NCBI GenBank assembly: GCA_910585625.1
Contig: CAJUFQ010000037.1
Span: forward strand, 1-32,216
Source of the DNA: an uncultured Lachnospiraceae bacterium
GTDB taxonomy: Bacteria > Bacillota > Clostridia > Lachnospirales > Lachnospiraceae
Direction: 5' to 3'
DNA: 32,216 nt
Shown here: piece after piece, positions 7,103 to 16,482 of the stretch
Layout of the letters: each line of letters begins with the position of its first letter
How positions within the stretch are numbered: position 1 is the stretch's first letter
The notes under the pieces: generated by a model
Seen by the model: only the letters and a program-made list of their open reading frames with translations
What the model was told of the DNA's origin: nothing
The model's database searches: none
Translations under genes and position numbers: made by a program

Positions 7103-8338
7103 CTATTTCATTCCCAGATTTTCCACATAATCCTCCCAGATTTCGTCAACCGTATCCTCACTGCCAAATATCCTGTTCAAGCTGTCAGATATGGCATTGC
7201 AGATTTCTTTCCATCCCTTGATGGAATTCCGGCAGATCCCCTGTTCCATCTGCTCCACAAAGACCTGGTAAGCCGGATTCTTCTCCACGAATTCTTTTGC
7301 CAGCTCTGCTTTTGGAGGGATATTCCCGGTTATCTGGCAGATTTCCTGCATAACTTCTTTCCTATTGTAATAGTTAATAAATGATATGACTCCTTCCACA
7401 TCCATCCCGTTCACTGCTGCCAGTACCTCTCCGCCCAAAACAACCTCTGCAGAATCTCTCCCTGGAAACCGAAATATCCCATATTCTATACCCGAAGCTT
7501 CCAGCTCTGCCAGCGACCATGGGCCATTTTCCATCATAGCAGTTTCCCCGGCAATAAAACTTGTCGTCACATCATTCTGAGACCAGTTTAAGCAGTCATT
7601 CGGCATAGATTTATCTTGAAGGAGATTGTCCATCAAACGGAAAGCATTTTTACCCTTACGGCCAGCCATATGTTCTGTATCTGCCCCAGCGGCAAGCATC
7701 CAAGGCATAAACTGAAAAGCGCCCTGTTCGCCTGCCGTTGCAGACATGGCAAATCCATAGCATTTCTCCTCTTCTGTCAAAATTGCTGCTGTTTCCCTGA
7801 ACTCCTCCCATGTCTCTGGAATTTGAATATCTTTTTTACGGAAAAGCTTCTTGTTGTAAATAATGGCTGTATTGTTACAGCAGAACGGAACACCATAACA
7901 GCATCCCTTGTCTTCTGCAAATTTCCAAACTTCCGTATAGTATTCCTCCACAGGAACCGTCTTCTCAAGATGCCTCGTAATATCTGCAAGCAGTCCGACC
8001 TTAATCAGACTTCCAATATCTGGATTATCCGCCAGTACCATATCCGGCAAATTATCTCCAGACTGCGCAAAAGACAACGTCCTAATGAAGTCAGCCATAG
8101 GCACATAATCCCAAGTAAGCTTATATTTGTCCTGAGATTCGTTAAATCCTCTAATCAACTTGTCTAATCCTTTTTTCTGCGCATCCGTTTCATAATAAGA
8201 CCAGAGTGTCAGTTCTTTACGGCTGTTTTGCTTTTCTCCCCCATTCTCTTTCAGCCTCTCTCCAGCTTCTCCCCTACATCCCATCATCCCCAGCATTAAA
8301 AAAATGACAAATAATTTGCAAAATTTCCTCTTCTTCAT
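7103..8338 (-). CDS. Extracellular solute-binding lipoprotein, family 1 (sugar type)
   Basis: Sugar ABC-transporter-type substrate-binding protein (SBP_bac_1), about 411 aa. From the chosen start MKKRKFCKLF there is a lipoprotein signal with lipobox GMMGC (Cys 21), so the mature protein should be lipid-anchored outside the membrane. Family features include ELTLWSYYETDAQKKGLDKLIRGFN near the N terminus, LPDMVLAD, and YGVPFCCNNTAIIYNKKLF. An in-frame ATG 15 nt further upstream exists, but the AGGT at 8350-8347 is well placed (9 nt) for the ATG at 8338 and not for the upstream one. It follows the response regulator gene closely. No permease or ATPase genes are adjacent, so it either borrows permeases encoded elsewhere or serves as a sugar-sensing partner of the kinase; the latter is inference. 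Confidence 0.88.
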   Translation of the reverse strand: MKKRKFCKLFVIFLMLGMMGCRGEAGERLKENGGEKQNSRKELTLWSYYETDAQKKGLDKLIRGFNESQDKYKLTWDYVPMADFIRTLSFAQSGDNLPDMVLADNPDIGSLIKVGLLADITRHLEKTVPVEEYYTEVWKFAEDKGCCYGVPFCCNNTAIIYNKKLFRKKDIQIPETWEEFRETAAILTEEEKCYGFAMSATAGEQGAFQFMPWMLAAGADTEHMAGRKGKNAFRLMDNLLQDKSMPNDCLNWSQNDVTTSFIAGETAMMENGPWSLAELEASGIEYGIFRFPGRDSAEVVLGGEVLAAVNGMDVEGVISFINYYNRKEVMQEICQITGNIPPKAELAKEFVEKNPAYQVFVEQMEQGICRNSIKGWKEICNAISDSLNRIFGSEDTVDEIWEDYVENLGMK

Positions 8339-8355
8339 AAACCATGACCTCATTT

Positions 8356-9864
8356 TTACCGATATTCCGCTGGTGAAATCCCTGTTACCTCCTTAAATAC
8401 TTTCGTGAAATAATTAGAATTACTGTAGCCGCATTCCTGCGCAACCTCATAAATTTTCAGGTCGGTAGCTTTCAGAAGCCGTTTGGCATGGCTGATACGG
8501 AATTCTTTGAGGAAGACCGAAAAATTCATGCCCATTTCCCTCTTAAACAACATGCTCAGATACTCAGGCGTAATGCTCAATACCTCCGCCGTCTTCTCCA
8601 GGCTGATCCCTTCCTGATAATGAGTCCTGATATACTCAATCGTCCGGCTGATTGTATAATTGCTGATTCCTTCTTTCTTCTTCCTATCGCAGATAGCTCT
8701 TCCGGATTTCATAAGGATTTCCTGGATTTCTGTCCGTGTATAAGCTTGTAACACGTCCCTCAGATAATCTTTTTCCTGAAGGCTCTCATATGCTTTCTGG
8801 TTGATTTCTTTTGCGATATCCATCATCCTGGTAATCAGCTTTAGCGCACCATGACGGATTTCCTCTGCCCCATAGGCCTCAGACACAGTCTGCTCCAGGA
8901 ATTCGTCCATCCCAGCTTCCATTTCCCGGTAGTTTCCCTTTTCAAGGGCAGAAAGAATCTTTCTCTCCGTATGAATTGGATACTCAAATTTCTTGGCGGA
9001 CCTACCAACAAAATCTCCTGCCTGCTGCAGGCCATAATATTCTTTCGTAAAATAACCAAATAACGTCCTCTGTACCGTCTCGAAGCAGGATTTCCATTCT
9101 CCTATCGTTTCGCATATATCCATGCACCAGGGAATTTCCTGTTTTTTCTGCTGATAGCCATATCTGACCCTTTCATCAAAGGAATTTGCAAACGCCTTGA
9201 GCCGATCCCGGCTGCCTTTCAGTACCAGAATCCTCAGGCTGGCACGCTCCTCCCATGCGTCCAGGTAATCAATTTCCTGAAATTCATGCTTTATGCTGCG
9301 CAAGGGATATTCTGTCTCATCCATCTGCTCCCTTTTTATATTTCCAAAATAACCGACAATAATTGAAAATAACTTGTCTTTTTCCTCCCTAAAGATATTT
9401 TTCAACGCCTGCCCTGCTTCCTCCCGCTCCTCCTCCGTGCCAAAGAAATATTCCCGCACATAGTTTTCCGGCTTCTTTACAATCTGAAAACGGCTTTCGA
9501 TATGTTTGCTTTCAATCCGCTCAAGCGCATCCTTTAACGCATCCATGGACACCGGCTTCAGCAGATAGTCCTCTGCCCCGATGCTCAACGCTATCCTTGC
9601 ATATTCAAATTCGGCATAGCCGCTGATAATCATGCTGTAAACTTCTATATTCTGGTCTTTCAGTTCCTGCAGCATTTCCAATCCGCTCATCCCATTCATG
9701 CGAATATCCGTAATCACTAAATCCGGTCTTGTCTCCCTGATAAAATCTATCCCCTCGGCAGCGTTCCTGCAAGTACCCACTACTGTATATGCTGTAAATG
9801 CATTAATCATCTGCTCCAATCCATCACGAATTGCAATCTCATCCTCTACAATCACAATCCTCAT
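8356..9864 (-). CDS. YesN-type response regulator with AraC DNA-binding domain
   Basis: This 502-aa regulator has an N-terminal receiver domain (residues 1-120) with acidic residues in VEDE, the phospho-acceptor Asp53 in LVITDIRM and the conserved Lys in YLLKPV. It has a variable middle part and a C-terminal AraC-type double helix-turn-helix (about 400-502; EKTAEVLSITPEYLSMLFK, CGYSNSNYFTKVFKEVTG). It starts 4 nt after the kinase stop with GGAAAGGTGATAGG before the ATG, so it is translated from the same message. This family pairs with YesM-type kinases and usually activates nearby carbohydrate uptake or degradation genes. Likely targets here are the solute-binding protein directly downstream and perhaps the secreted enzymes in the window; that is inference. 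Confidence 0.95.
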   Translation of the reverse strand: MRIVIVEDEIAIRDGLEQMINAFTAYTVVGTCRNAAEGIDFIRETRPDLVITDIRMNGMSGLEMLQELKDQNIEVYSMIISGYAEFEYARIALSIGAEDYLLKPVSMDALKDALERIESKHIESRFQIVKKPENYVREYFFGTEEEREEAGQALKNIFREEKDKLFSIIVGYFGNIKREQMDETEYPLRSIKHEFQEIDYLDAWEERASLRILVLKGSRDRLKAFANSFDERVRYGYQQKKQEIPWCMDICETIGEWKSCFETVQRTLFGYFTKEYYGLQQAGDFVGRSAKKFEYPIHTERKILSALEKGNYREMEAGMDEFLEQTVSEAYGAEEIRHGALKLITRMMDIAKEINQKAYESLQEKDYLRDVLQAYTRTEIQEILMKSGRAICDRKKKEGISNYTISRTIEYIRTHYQEGISLEKTAEVLSITPEYLSMLFKREMGMNFSVFLKEFRISHAKRLLKATDLKIYEVAQECGYSNSNYFTKVFKEVTGISPAEYR

Positions 9865-9868
9865 CCTA

Positions 9869-11755
9869 TCACCTTTCCTTTACCTCTTTTCCCATATCCT
9901 CTGACGAGGCATTTTTCTGCATATATTTTCCTGCATCTTCTGCTGCGGCGCTTTTCCACATATCCATATCTACCGGGAGAATGAGTTCCATAATCGTTCC
10001 CAGGCCCTCCATACTGCTGACGTGCCATTCCCCCTGATCTCCATAATATAGCTGTATCCGTTCAAATATATTTACCAGGCCAATCCGCTCAGACTGATTC
10101 CATTCTTGGTTCTTTTGGTTATAAAGATCTACTTCTTCCTTTGCCATGCCGGCCCCATTGTCTTCTACAATCACATGAATCCTTTCCGGCTGCTCTGCAT
10201 AACCAATATCTACACGCAAGAGCCCTCCCTCCATGTCTTTAAGCCCATGGATTATGGCATTTTCCACAATAGGCTGAATCAGCAACTTATGTATCTTAAC
10301 CTGCCTGACCTCCGGTTCCACATAAATCTCAAAATCAAAAGAATTCCCATACCTAAGCTGATAGAGAGAAATATAAGATTTCAGCCATTCTTCTGCATCT
10401 GCTATATCTACTTGTTCATTACTGCGGTTGGTACTATAACGGAGGATATGCCCAAGATTACTAATCATCTTGCTGATTTCGAATTCATTTTTCCTGACTG
10501 CCATCCAGTTGATGGCATCGAGCGTATTATAAAGGAAATGCGGATTAATCTGGGCTTCCAGCGCTTTCATCTCCGCTTGCTTCTTCTTTTCGGAAATCTC
10601 TGTGACTTCCTCAATCAAAGACTTCATCCTGTCCATCATATGGTTGAAGTTCTCTCCAATCTGCCCAAGCTCATTGCGTCTGTCAACAACCAGCCTCACG
10701 TCCAAATTTCCCTGGTCGGCCTGCCGGATGCCCTCTATGATTTTCTTCAGATAATCCACATAATAATGGTTCGTGGAATTGATGAACAGCAAGATACCTA
10801 AAATATCTGCTGCCAAGATGAACCAATAGATTCCCTGAAGCACATTGATATCCCTCATTACATAATCCTGGTCATACACATTATGAAACAGCCAGCCAGT
10901 CTCATCATCCTTATACCAGTTGCTATATAAATCCTTGCCTTCAAATAGCTCTGAAGACCTTATAAGTTCCAGCACATCTTCCTGCACCGTCATCTTCTTG
11001 CCAATCTGCGCTACATCTGGAAAAGAAATCACGTATCCTTCTGTATCTGTAATAAAATTTACGCTCCGGTTATCTGGATGGAACGTACCATTGCAAATAT
11101 TGTCCAGTTCCTGCTCTTCGATGCCTATAATCAATGTCGCGACTACGCCTTGCTCCAAATAATCTGTATTATACAATTCTTTGCCCAGAAAGAACAATGA
11201 TTCTGTCTTTTTACCGGTAGAAATATTCTGCGTAGGGATTAATACTATCCCGCTTTTGCCTCGTGTTTTCTGATACGGGTCTGTCAGGCGTGGGTCTTCA
11301 TAATCCCGCCAGAGGTTATCCAACGCAGAACCGCTCTGTCTGTCATAGGTTATATTTTCTCCCGTGCGGCATACCAGGCTGATGATGCGGATTCCTTTTT
11401 TACTTTCTACAAATTGTTTCAACCTTTCATTAATAATATAGAACAAATACGCCTGCCTGGTGTCGTCTGCCTGATGGAATTGTTCCAGATTACGGATAAG
11501 CTCTTTATCAGAATAGATTTGATAAACTGTATCTTCATAGGATTCCAGCTTTAGTATAAATTTCTCAGAAACTTGCTGCAAATTATTATATATCTGCTGA
11601 TTCACTTGACTGTTCATATTCGATATACTTGCTCTGATATATATAACTTGTAACAAAAGAATGGGAAAGAGGAACAAGCATAAACTGAGACTGAGAAACT
11701 TGTTAAAGCTCAAGTCTTTATATCGCTGCCTGATTCCTCTTCTGTTCTTTCCCAT
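9869..11755 (-). CDS. YesM-type sensor histidine kinase
   Basis: This 628-aa membrane kinase has a first transmembrane segment at about 19-41 and an extracytoplasmic Cache-like sensor region at about 42-305. The second transmembrane segment is at about 307-327. A HAMP region follows (about 328-385), then the His_kinase dimer motif EAQINPHFLYNTLDAINWM with phospho-acceptor His406, and an HATPase domain with DNGAGM. This architecture is standard for YesM/LytS-like kinases paired with YesN-type AraC regulators, and the regulator gene follows by 4 nt. The start is supported by AAAGGCGG upstream. It begins 24 nt after the secreted protease stop, suggesting that protease, kinase, regulator and binding protein are co-transcribed. 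The signal is unknown; an oligosaccharide or the binding protein itself is plausible. Confidence 0.94.
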   Translation of the reverse strand: MGKNRRGIRQRYKDLSFNKFLSLSLCLFLFPILLLQVIYIRASISNMNSQVNQQIYNNLQQVSEKFILKLESYEDTVYQIYSDKELIRNLEQFHQADDTRQAYLFYIINERLKQFVESKKGIRIISLVCRTGENITYDRQSGSALDNLWRDYEDPRLTDPYQKTRGKSGIVLIPTQNISTGKKTESLFFLGKELYNTDYLEQGVVATLIIGIEEQELDNICNGTFHPDNRSVNFITDTEGYVISFPDVAQIGKKMTVQEDVLELIRSSELFEGKDLYSNWYKDDETGWLFHNVYDQDYVMRDINVLQGIYWFILAADILGILLFINSTNHYYVDYLKKIIEGIRQADQGNLDVRLVVDRRNELGQIGENFNHMMDRMKSLIEEVTEISEKKKQAEMKALEAQINPHFLYNTLDAINWMAVRKNEFEISKMISNLGHILRYSTNRSNEQVDIADAEEWLKSYISLYQLRYGNSFDFEIYVEPEVRQVKIHKLLIQPIVENAIIHGLKDMEGGLLRVDIGYAEQPERIHVIVEDNGAGMAKEEVDLYNQKNQEWNQSERIGLVNIFERIQLYYGDQGEWHVSSMEGLGTIMELILPVDMDMWKSAAAEDAGKYMQKNASSEDMGKEVKER

Positions 11756-11779
11756 TACAAAATCCGCCTTTATCCCTGA

Positions 11780-13606
11780 TTATTTCTTTACCGCTACTTT
11801 TTTTGCAGCACTCATCTTACCAAATACTTTGTTCCCTGCTGAATCTTTACAGTACGCCTGCACGCCAACATAGTATGTGCCTTTTTTCAAGTTTTTTATG
11901 GTAGCTTTTGCTGATGTCGTATTGATTGTTTTCTTTGCTTTCGTTAACTTTTTATTCTTAGCGTAGGTGATTCGATAACCATCTGCCTGTTTCAGCTTCT
12001 TAATAGTGACGGATATTTTCTTCCCTTTTTGAGCCTTTACAGACTTGACAGCAGTTTTGCCTACGGTTATTTTTTCCCATTTTGCCTGCAAAGTGATATC
12101 CTTGGTTACCGTGCTGTTAAAATTATATTTGTCTTTACCCAGATACCATCCTTTAAATCCATATCCTTTCTTCTTAGGAGCTGAAGGTGCGGAAACTTTC
12201 TCTCCTTCTTTTATGGTCTTTACGGATTCTTCTTTCCCATTGTTATAGACAAACTTAACCGTATATTCTGCTGGCTCTGGATTAGGTTCCGGCTCTGGTT
12301 CCGGCGTTGGGTCTGGCTCCGGCGTTGGGTCTGGCTCCGGCGTTGGGTCTGGTTCCGGAACAGTACCGGGATAAGTATAGTTATCCGGGACAGTTCCATT
12401 TTCCCAGGGTGCAGGCAAATAACGGTCAGACACATAAATCTGAGACATGAAATCATACGCCGCTTTGTCATAAGTTTTAAGTTCTGCCCTGGTGTTGATT
12501 GGCCCCCGCACGCCATCCCAGTTTCCATTGAATGTATCATCCATAGCATTAAACCAGATGGCGCTCAATGTGGCAAAAAATTCATCCTTATTGCTGCCTG
12601 CATAAGAATCCTCCCATTTACCCGCTGCCCTGGATGTATTGAATATGTTGAGAAATTCTGTCTGCTGCGCCGGGCTCAGCCCATAATTATACACGGTATG
12701 CGCAAATTCATGGGTAAGGATTGATTCATTCGGATAACCGGTCTTATAACTTCCTTCTTTCAGCCGCAAAACATTCGCATCCCTGATGGAAGCAAGCTGC
12801 GTTCCGCCAAAGCCTTCAACGTATAGATATTGCTCATCATAATCAAATCGATGCTCCGGGATATCATAGGCAATCTCTCCTTCCCCATAAAGCCCCATCA
12901 TACACCCCGCATCGCCCATGCGCTTTGCGACAGCGTCATTAGCAAGAAGCACTTCCAGCATTTCCTTCGCCTTATCCATCGCATCATCCTGAACCTTTGC
13001 GCTGCCAAGAACCTTAACGCCGCAGTCCAGCTTTCTCTCTTTTTGATAATACGGCACATAATCTTTCACAGTAATTGTCTGTTCCGCGGCATAAATGCCT
13101 GATGACTTCGCTTTCATTTTATCGCCTTTGACTGTCACTTTAATCTCAGGCAGATTATTAAGGTCTGTAATCGGCTCCCTTAGACGGATTGTTGTCTTGG
13201 GTATGTCGGGATTATCAGGGTAATTGCTGTTTCTCTCGTTATAATACACAACGCCTTTATACTCCGTGCCGACATTATATTCTTCCCAAAAATAGTAATC
13301 ATAATAAATCTCTTTTTCTGCCCCGTCCACAATGATGGAATAATTTTGTTCCTGCTTGACGGGCCTGTCATTCTCGTACTGGCTTTCAACCCAGCCTGCC
13401 CCTTCCATTTCCTCGCTCCAGTAAAGTTCAATATCCTGGCTGTTGATAAGCTGCGCCTTTGTTATAGTCGGAGTATCTGCCGCTTCCACGCTTATAGAAA
13501 AGCAAATCCCCATGAAAAATGCCAGCACAAACATAGGAATGCCATGTTTTCTTAACGTTTTAACGATTAAACCGTTATTTCTCTTTTCTTGCATCTGACT
13601 CATCAT
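11780..13606 (-). CDS. Secreted zincin-like metalloprotease with InlB-type repeat and FnIII-like tail
   Basis: This 608-aa exported protein has a signal-anchor-like N terminus (hydrophobic 23-40, likely cleavage after VEA near 42). A beta-rich segment (about 45-185) contains the aligned phrase LYWSEEMEG. The catalytic-looking domain (about 190-395) carries HEFAH at 299-303 and, 39 residues on, DEFFATLSAIWF with E342 as probable third zinc ligand. That layout recalls gluzincins of the anthrax-lethal-factor-like group. Then comes a Pro-Glu-Pro-Asp linker built of EPDPT repeats, a Listeria-Bacteroides/InlB B-type repeat (about 455-520, GYGFKGWYLG), and a lysine-rich FnIII-like domain ending VAVKK. 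Several in-frame ATGs (13606, 13603, 13594) follow AAGAAAGG, so the exact start is uncertain. Substrate is unknown. It heads the kinase/regulator/binding-protein cluster. Confidence 0.83.
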   Translation of the reverse strand: MMSQMQEKRNNGLIVKTLRKHGIPMFVLAFFMGICFSISVEAADTPTITKAQLINSQDIELYWSEEMEGAGWVESQYENDRPVKQEQNYSIIVDGAEKEIYYDYYFWEEYNVGTEYKGVVYYNERNSNYPDNPDIPKTTIRLREPITDLNNLPEIKVTVKGDKMKAKSSGIYAAEQTITVKDYVPYYQKERKLDCGVKVLGSAKVQDDAMDKAKEMLEVLLANDAVAKRMGDAGCMMGLYGEGEIAYDIPEHRFDYDEQYLYVEGFGGTQLASIRDANVLRLKEGSYKTGYPNESILTHEFAHTVYNYGLSPAQQTEFLNIFNTSRAAGKWEDSYAGSNKDEFFATLSAIWFNAMDDTFNGNWDGVRGPINTRAELKTYDKAAYDFMSQIYVSDRYLPAPWENGTVPDNYTYPGTVPEPDPTPEPDPTPEPDPTPEPEPEPNPEPAEYTVKFVYNNGKEESVKTIKEGEKVSAPSAPKKKGYGFKGWYLGKDKYNFNSTVTKDITLQAKWEKITVGKTAVKSVKAQKGKKISVTIKKLKQADGYRITYAKNKKLTKAKKTINTTSAKATIKNLKKGTYYVGVQAYCKDSAGNKVFGKMSAAKKVAVKK

Positions 13607-13694
13607 CCTTTCTTATTATAATAAGTAATTGATATTTGGCTTATACCCGCTATTTTACTTATCCCCCAAATGCAGCTGCAGCTTACCTATCTCA

Positions 13695-14840
13695 CTATCC
13701 ATGCAGCTGGAGCAGCTTTGTCTTCAATTCACCTTCCAATCTCTGCATCTCATGTTCTGCCTCCCTGCGCTTTTCCCGGCCTTCCGTCTGGATGCGCATG
13801 ACTTCATCCAAGGTTGAGATTAAGGATTCATTCGTCATTTTCAGGGTCTCCATATCCACAATCCCCCGCTCGGACTCTTTGGCCGTCTCAATCGTAGCAA
13901 CTTTCAGCTTCTCGGCATTTTTCTTTAACAGCTCATTCGTAAAATCTGTCACTTCCCGCTGCGCCTTGGCTGCCTGGGCAGAATGCTCCACGCCCATGGC
14001 AAGCACCATTTGGCTCTTCCACAATGGAATCGTATTTACTATTGTGGACTGGATTTTCTCAACCATAATCGTATCGTTGTTCTGCACAAGCCTAATCTGG
14101 GGCGCCGTCTGGATGGAAATCATGCGGGTCAGCTCCAGATCGTGGATTTTTTTCTCAAACCTTGTACAGAGTGCGTCAAGGTCTTTCGCCGCCTGGGCAT
14201 CCTCGGGCAAGCCGGACTTGTTCGCTTTGTCTAAGAGAGCCGGAAGTTCCGTTGCCCTTACCTGTTGAAGCTTGCGTTTCCCGGCAAGGATATACATGGA
14301 CAGCTCCTTAAAATACACCTTGTTCTGCTCATACATCTTATCTAAGAGAGCAGCATCCTTTAATAGCTGTACCTGATGCCCCTCAAGCGCTTTGCAAATT
14401 TTGTTAACGCTTACTTCTGCTTTGTCGTATTTTGTCTTCAAGGCGCTTAATTTATGCGTAGATTTTTTCAGCCGTCCAAAAAAACCTTTTTCTTCTTCCT
14501 CCGCATTGAATCCTTTCAGTTCAGAGACCACACCCGTAATCAATTCGCCAATTTCACCCAAATCTTTGGTCTGCACGTTTTCCAGGGCTTTTTCCGAGAA
14601 GTCTGCCATCTTCTTCTGAGTTCCTGCCCCATATTGAAGGATAATATTCGTATTGTTCAGGTCAATCTGTCCGACAAACTGATCCACCATCCTCTGTTCT
14701 TCTTCAGATAGCGAATCATCTTCCCACTCCGGCTCCTGCTGCACCTTCATTTCTTCTGCCACTGCCACTTCCGCCTTTTCCTGAAACGGTTCCAAGGTCA
14801 GGGTGGGCGTTTCTGTAAATTCTTTAAACTCTTCGCTCAT
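13695..14840 (-). CDS. telA: TelA-like toxic-anion resistance family protein
   Basis: This 381-aa protein matches the PF05816 (TelA/KlaA) family. Features are an acidic N terminus, then EEEQRMVDQFVGQIDLNN and LQYGAGTQKKMADFSE. A long, largely helical body includes GFFGRLKKSTHKL, ELSMYILAGKRKLQ and NDTIMVEKIQSTIVNTIPLWKSQM. Family length and motif order are complete. The name comes from tellurite resistance, but members are widespread and probably act in envelope stress rather than on tellurite only. It sits 49 nt after XpaC on the same strand with AAAGGAG before the ATG; XpaC-TelA pairing is a recurrent arrangement in Firmicutes. Cytosolic; no membrane segment seen. Confidence 0.93.
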   Translation of the reverse strand: MSEEFKEFTETPTLTLEPFQEKAEVAVAEEMKVQQEPEWEDDSLSEEEQRMVDQFVGQIDLNNTNIILQYGAGTQKKMADFSEKALENVQTKDLGEIGELITGVVSELKGFNAEEEEKGFFGRLKKSTHKLSALKTKYDKAEVSVNKICKALEGHQVQLLKDAALLDKMYEQNKVYFKELSMYILAGKRKLQQVRATELPALLDKANKSGLPEDAQAAKDLDALCTRFEKKIHDLELTRMISIQTAPQIRLVQNNDTIMVEKIQSTIVNTIPLWKSQMVLAMGVEHSAQAAKAQREVTDFTNELLKKNAEKLKVATIETAKESERGIVDMETLKMTNESLISTLDEVMRIQTEGREKRREAEHEMQRLEGELKTKLLQLHG

Positions 14841-14889
14841 TTCATGCTCCTTTCAACATACACGCTGTGCGCATATTTATGTAATATCT

Positions 14890-16164
14890 TTAATGTTTAA
14901 AATCTTCATTTTCTGTGAGCCCTTCCTGGGCAAGCATTGTGTGAAGCACTGAAATATCAGAGGACACATCCCATGCCACATCCTCAAAGAGGCTGTCCAA
15001 TAATTTTTCAAATGCTTTGTTTAAAGTATCCAACGTCTTCTCTATTTCCTGTTTAGGCGTCATTATATTCTCGCCCTGCACCGGCTGTCCATCCAGCCTC
15101 TGGTAGGCTTCCAGCAGCTTCACCGTCGTCGGGAGGTAATATTCCATCATCTTATCGATATCTTCCAAAGATTCTGGGTCTTCTCTCACCCTGTCAAAAA
15201 TCCTCTGAATTATCATTTCCATATGTGAAATCTTCCCGGAGATTTCCTCGCCCGGAATCGCATCGTTGCAGGCCCTAATTTTACTGATATATTCCTGCCC
15301 CTTCTCCATGACTTTTGCCAAAGTCTCATTCTGAGCCGTCTTGCCAGCCTTCTCAGTTTCTTCCTTATTTTTATACTGCTCTGCCTTCTGATGCTCCGCG
15401 CGCTGCTTTTTTATCTCCTCATATTCGCGGTACGTCTCATGGCTGACTATCAAGCATGTATCATCCTCATCCAGATGTCCCTGGAGGAACCAGCCTTTGC
15501 TAATCATCTTTTTAACGTCTCTCACCACATAAGAAACAGATTTGCCGCTCAGATCTGCAAGTTCCTTAATGTTGCAGTATGTCCTCCCTTTCAGGCCTTC
15601 AATATAGATGCGGTAGCGTTTAATGGCAGAGAGCATTCTGCTTCCTGCTCCGGTTAAAATAGCGCTGCATACCAGAAATGGCAAAAGTATGGACAAGGCA
15701 ATGCGTGTTCCCATGGAAAATTCGCCCAAAAGCAAAGATACCAGGCAGAGGATAATGACTGCCAGCCCAAGCCCTGCATTGAGGACGCATCCGCAGATTG
15801 TCATTGCCCATCCCCCGGCTTTCACTCCGGTATTCCGATTGAAAAAGCTTGGTGATGAAAGCTCTGCTTTGCGATGGTTGGATGGCTGCATCGTTGTAAT
15901 ATCCGATGTATTTGGCTTATAGTTCATATTAGGCGTCCCATAAGCTCTGTACGAATCTGCCTTCTGCCCATACCAGCGGTAACTTTTCCTGCTCCATTCT
16001 TTATTTGCTTCCTGTGCCGTACGGATGTTTTCCCGCACATTCGCTACCGTGTCATTGACTGCGTTGGTAATAGTTTTATTTAACTGGCTGAAATTCTGGG
16101 AATTTACGGCGTCTTCCACAATGTGCTGAACGTCTCTCCCTAACTTTTCCCAATCCGGATTCAT
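14890..16164 (-). CDS. xpaC: XpaC-like membrane protein
   Basis: About 424 aa from the chosen start MNPDWEKLGRDVQHIVEDAV. The frame is open 45 codons further upstream, but AAGGAGAG lies 5 nt before the ATG at 16164, and the upstream stretch is AT-rich and unlike the family. The N-terminal amphipathic region resembles the XpaC family (PF10112, 5-bromo-4-chloroindolyl phosphate hydrolysis protein; the enzymatic name is historical). Two adjacent hydrophobic segments lie at about 120-170 (GWAMTICGCVLNAGLGLAVI, IALSILLPFLVCSAIL). A helix-turn-helix-like stretch follows (LADLSGKSVSYVVRDVKKMISKGWF), then a coiled-coil-rich C-terminal half. It is upstream of telA in the same direction and probably functions with it at the membrane. 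Confidence 0.88.
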   Translation of the reverse strand: MNPDWEKLGRDVQHIVEDAVNSQNFSQLNKTITNAVNDTVANVRENIRTAQEANKEWSRKSYRWYGQKADSYRAYGTPNMNYKPNTSDITTMQPSNHRKAELSSPSFFNRNTGVKAGGWAMTICGCVLNAGLGLAVIILCLVSLLLGEFSMGTRIALSILLPFLVCSAILTGAGSRMLSAIKRYRIYIEGLKGRTYCNIKELADLSGKSVSYVVRDVKKMISKGWFLQGHLDEDDTCLIVSHETYREYEEIKKQRAEHQKAEQYKNKEETEKAGKTAQNETLAKVMEKGQEYISKIRACNDAIPGEEISGKISHMEMIIQRIFDRVREDPESLEDIDKMMEYYLPTTVKLLEAYQRLDGQPVQGENIMTPKQEIEKTLDTLNKAFEKLLDSLFEDVAWDVSSDISVLHTMLAQEGLTENEDFKH

Positions 16165-16298
16165 GTCTTCTCTCCTTAAATTCAGTGCAAAATAGGGGTA
16201 TTTTAAAAAAATATTACTTATATTATCCAACATTATTCCATCAAAATCAATATTTTTTATCATATGAATCTTCCTATTTTTGTTATATCTAATTCCCA

Positions 16299-16327
16299 TT
16301 GACTTTTCACCATAAAGAATATAATAT
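16299..16327 (+). promoter_or_regulatory. Candidate promoter of the ABC-class ATPase gene
   Basis: TTGACT (16299-16304) is followed by TAATAT (16322-16327, spacer 17) or TATAAT (16320-16325, spacer 15) on the plus strand. It lies in the 318-nt divergent gap between xpaC and the ATPase gene. The remainder of that gap is AT-rich with no convincing gene; a minus-strand promoter for xpaC must be in it but I cannot place it with confidence. Confidence 0.5.
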
Positions 16328-16379
16328 TATCACAAACACATGCAGAACAAATTAATCATACTACTCAGGAGGGGGTTCT

Positions 16380-16391
16380 ATGGCACAATAA
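16380..16391 (+). other. Three-codon mini-ORF with a near-perfect Shine-Dalgarno
   Basis: AGGAGGGGG ends 4 nt before ATG GCA CAA TAA (Met-Ala-Gln-stop). It lies in the leader of the ATPase gene, about 90 nt before the real start. It may be a regulatory upstream ORF, a decayed gene start, or chance. Seen directly; function not known. Confidence 0.35.
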
Positions 16392-16482
16392 ATTTGAATC
16401 AAATAAGGGCAAATAAAGTATTAAAACAACAGAAAAATAAATTAATTTATACATAATTAGAATAAACATATTGGAGGATTTT

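Noticed and set aside
16165..16299. 45-codon N-terminal extension of XpaC
   Set aside because: The AAGGAGAG at good distance from ATG 16164 and the family-like start MNPDWEKL favour the shorter protein; the extension is AT-rich and unlike the family.
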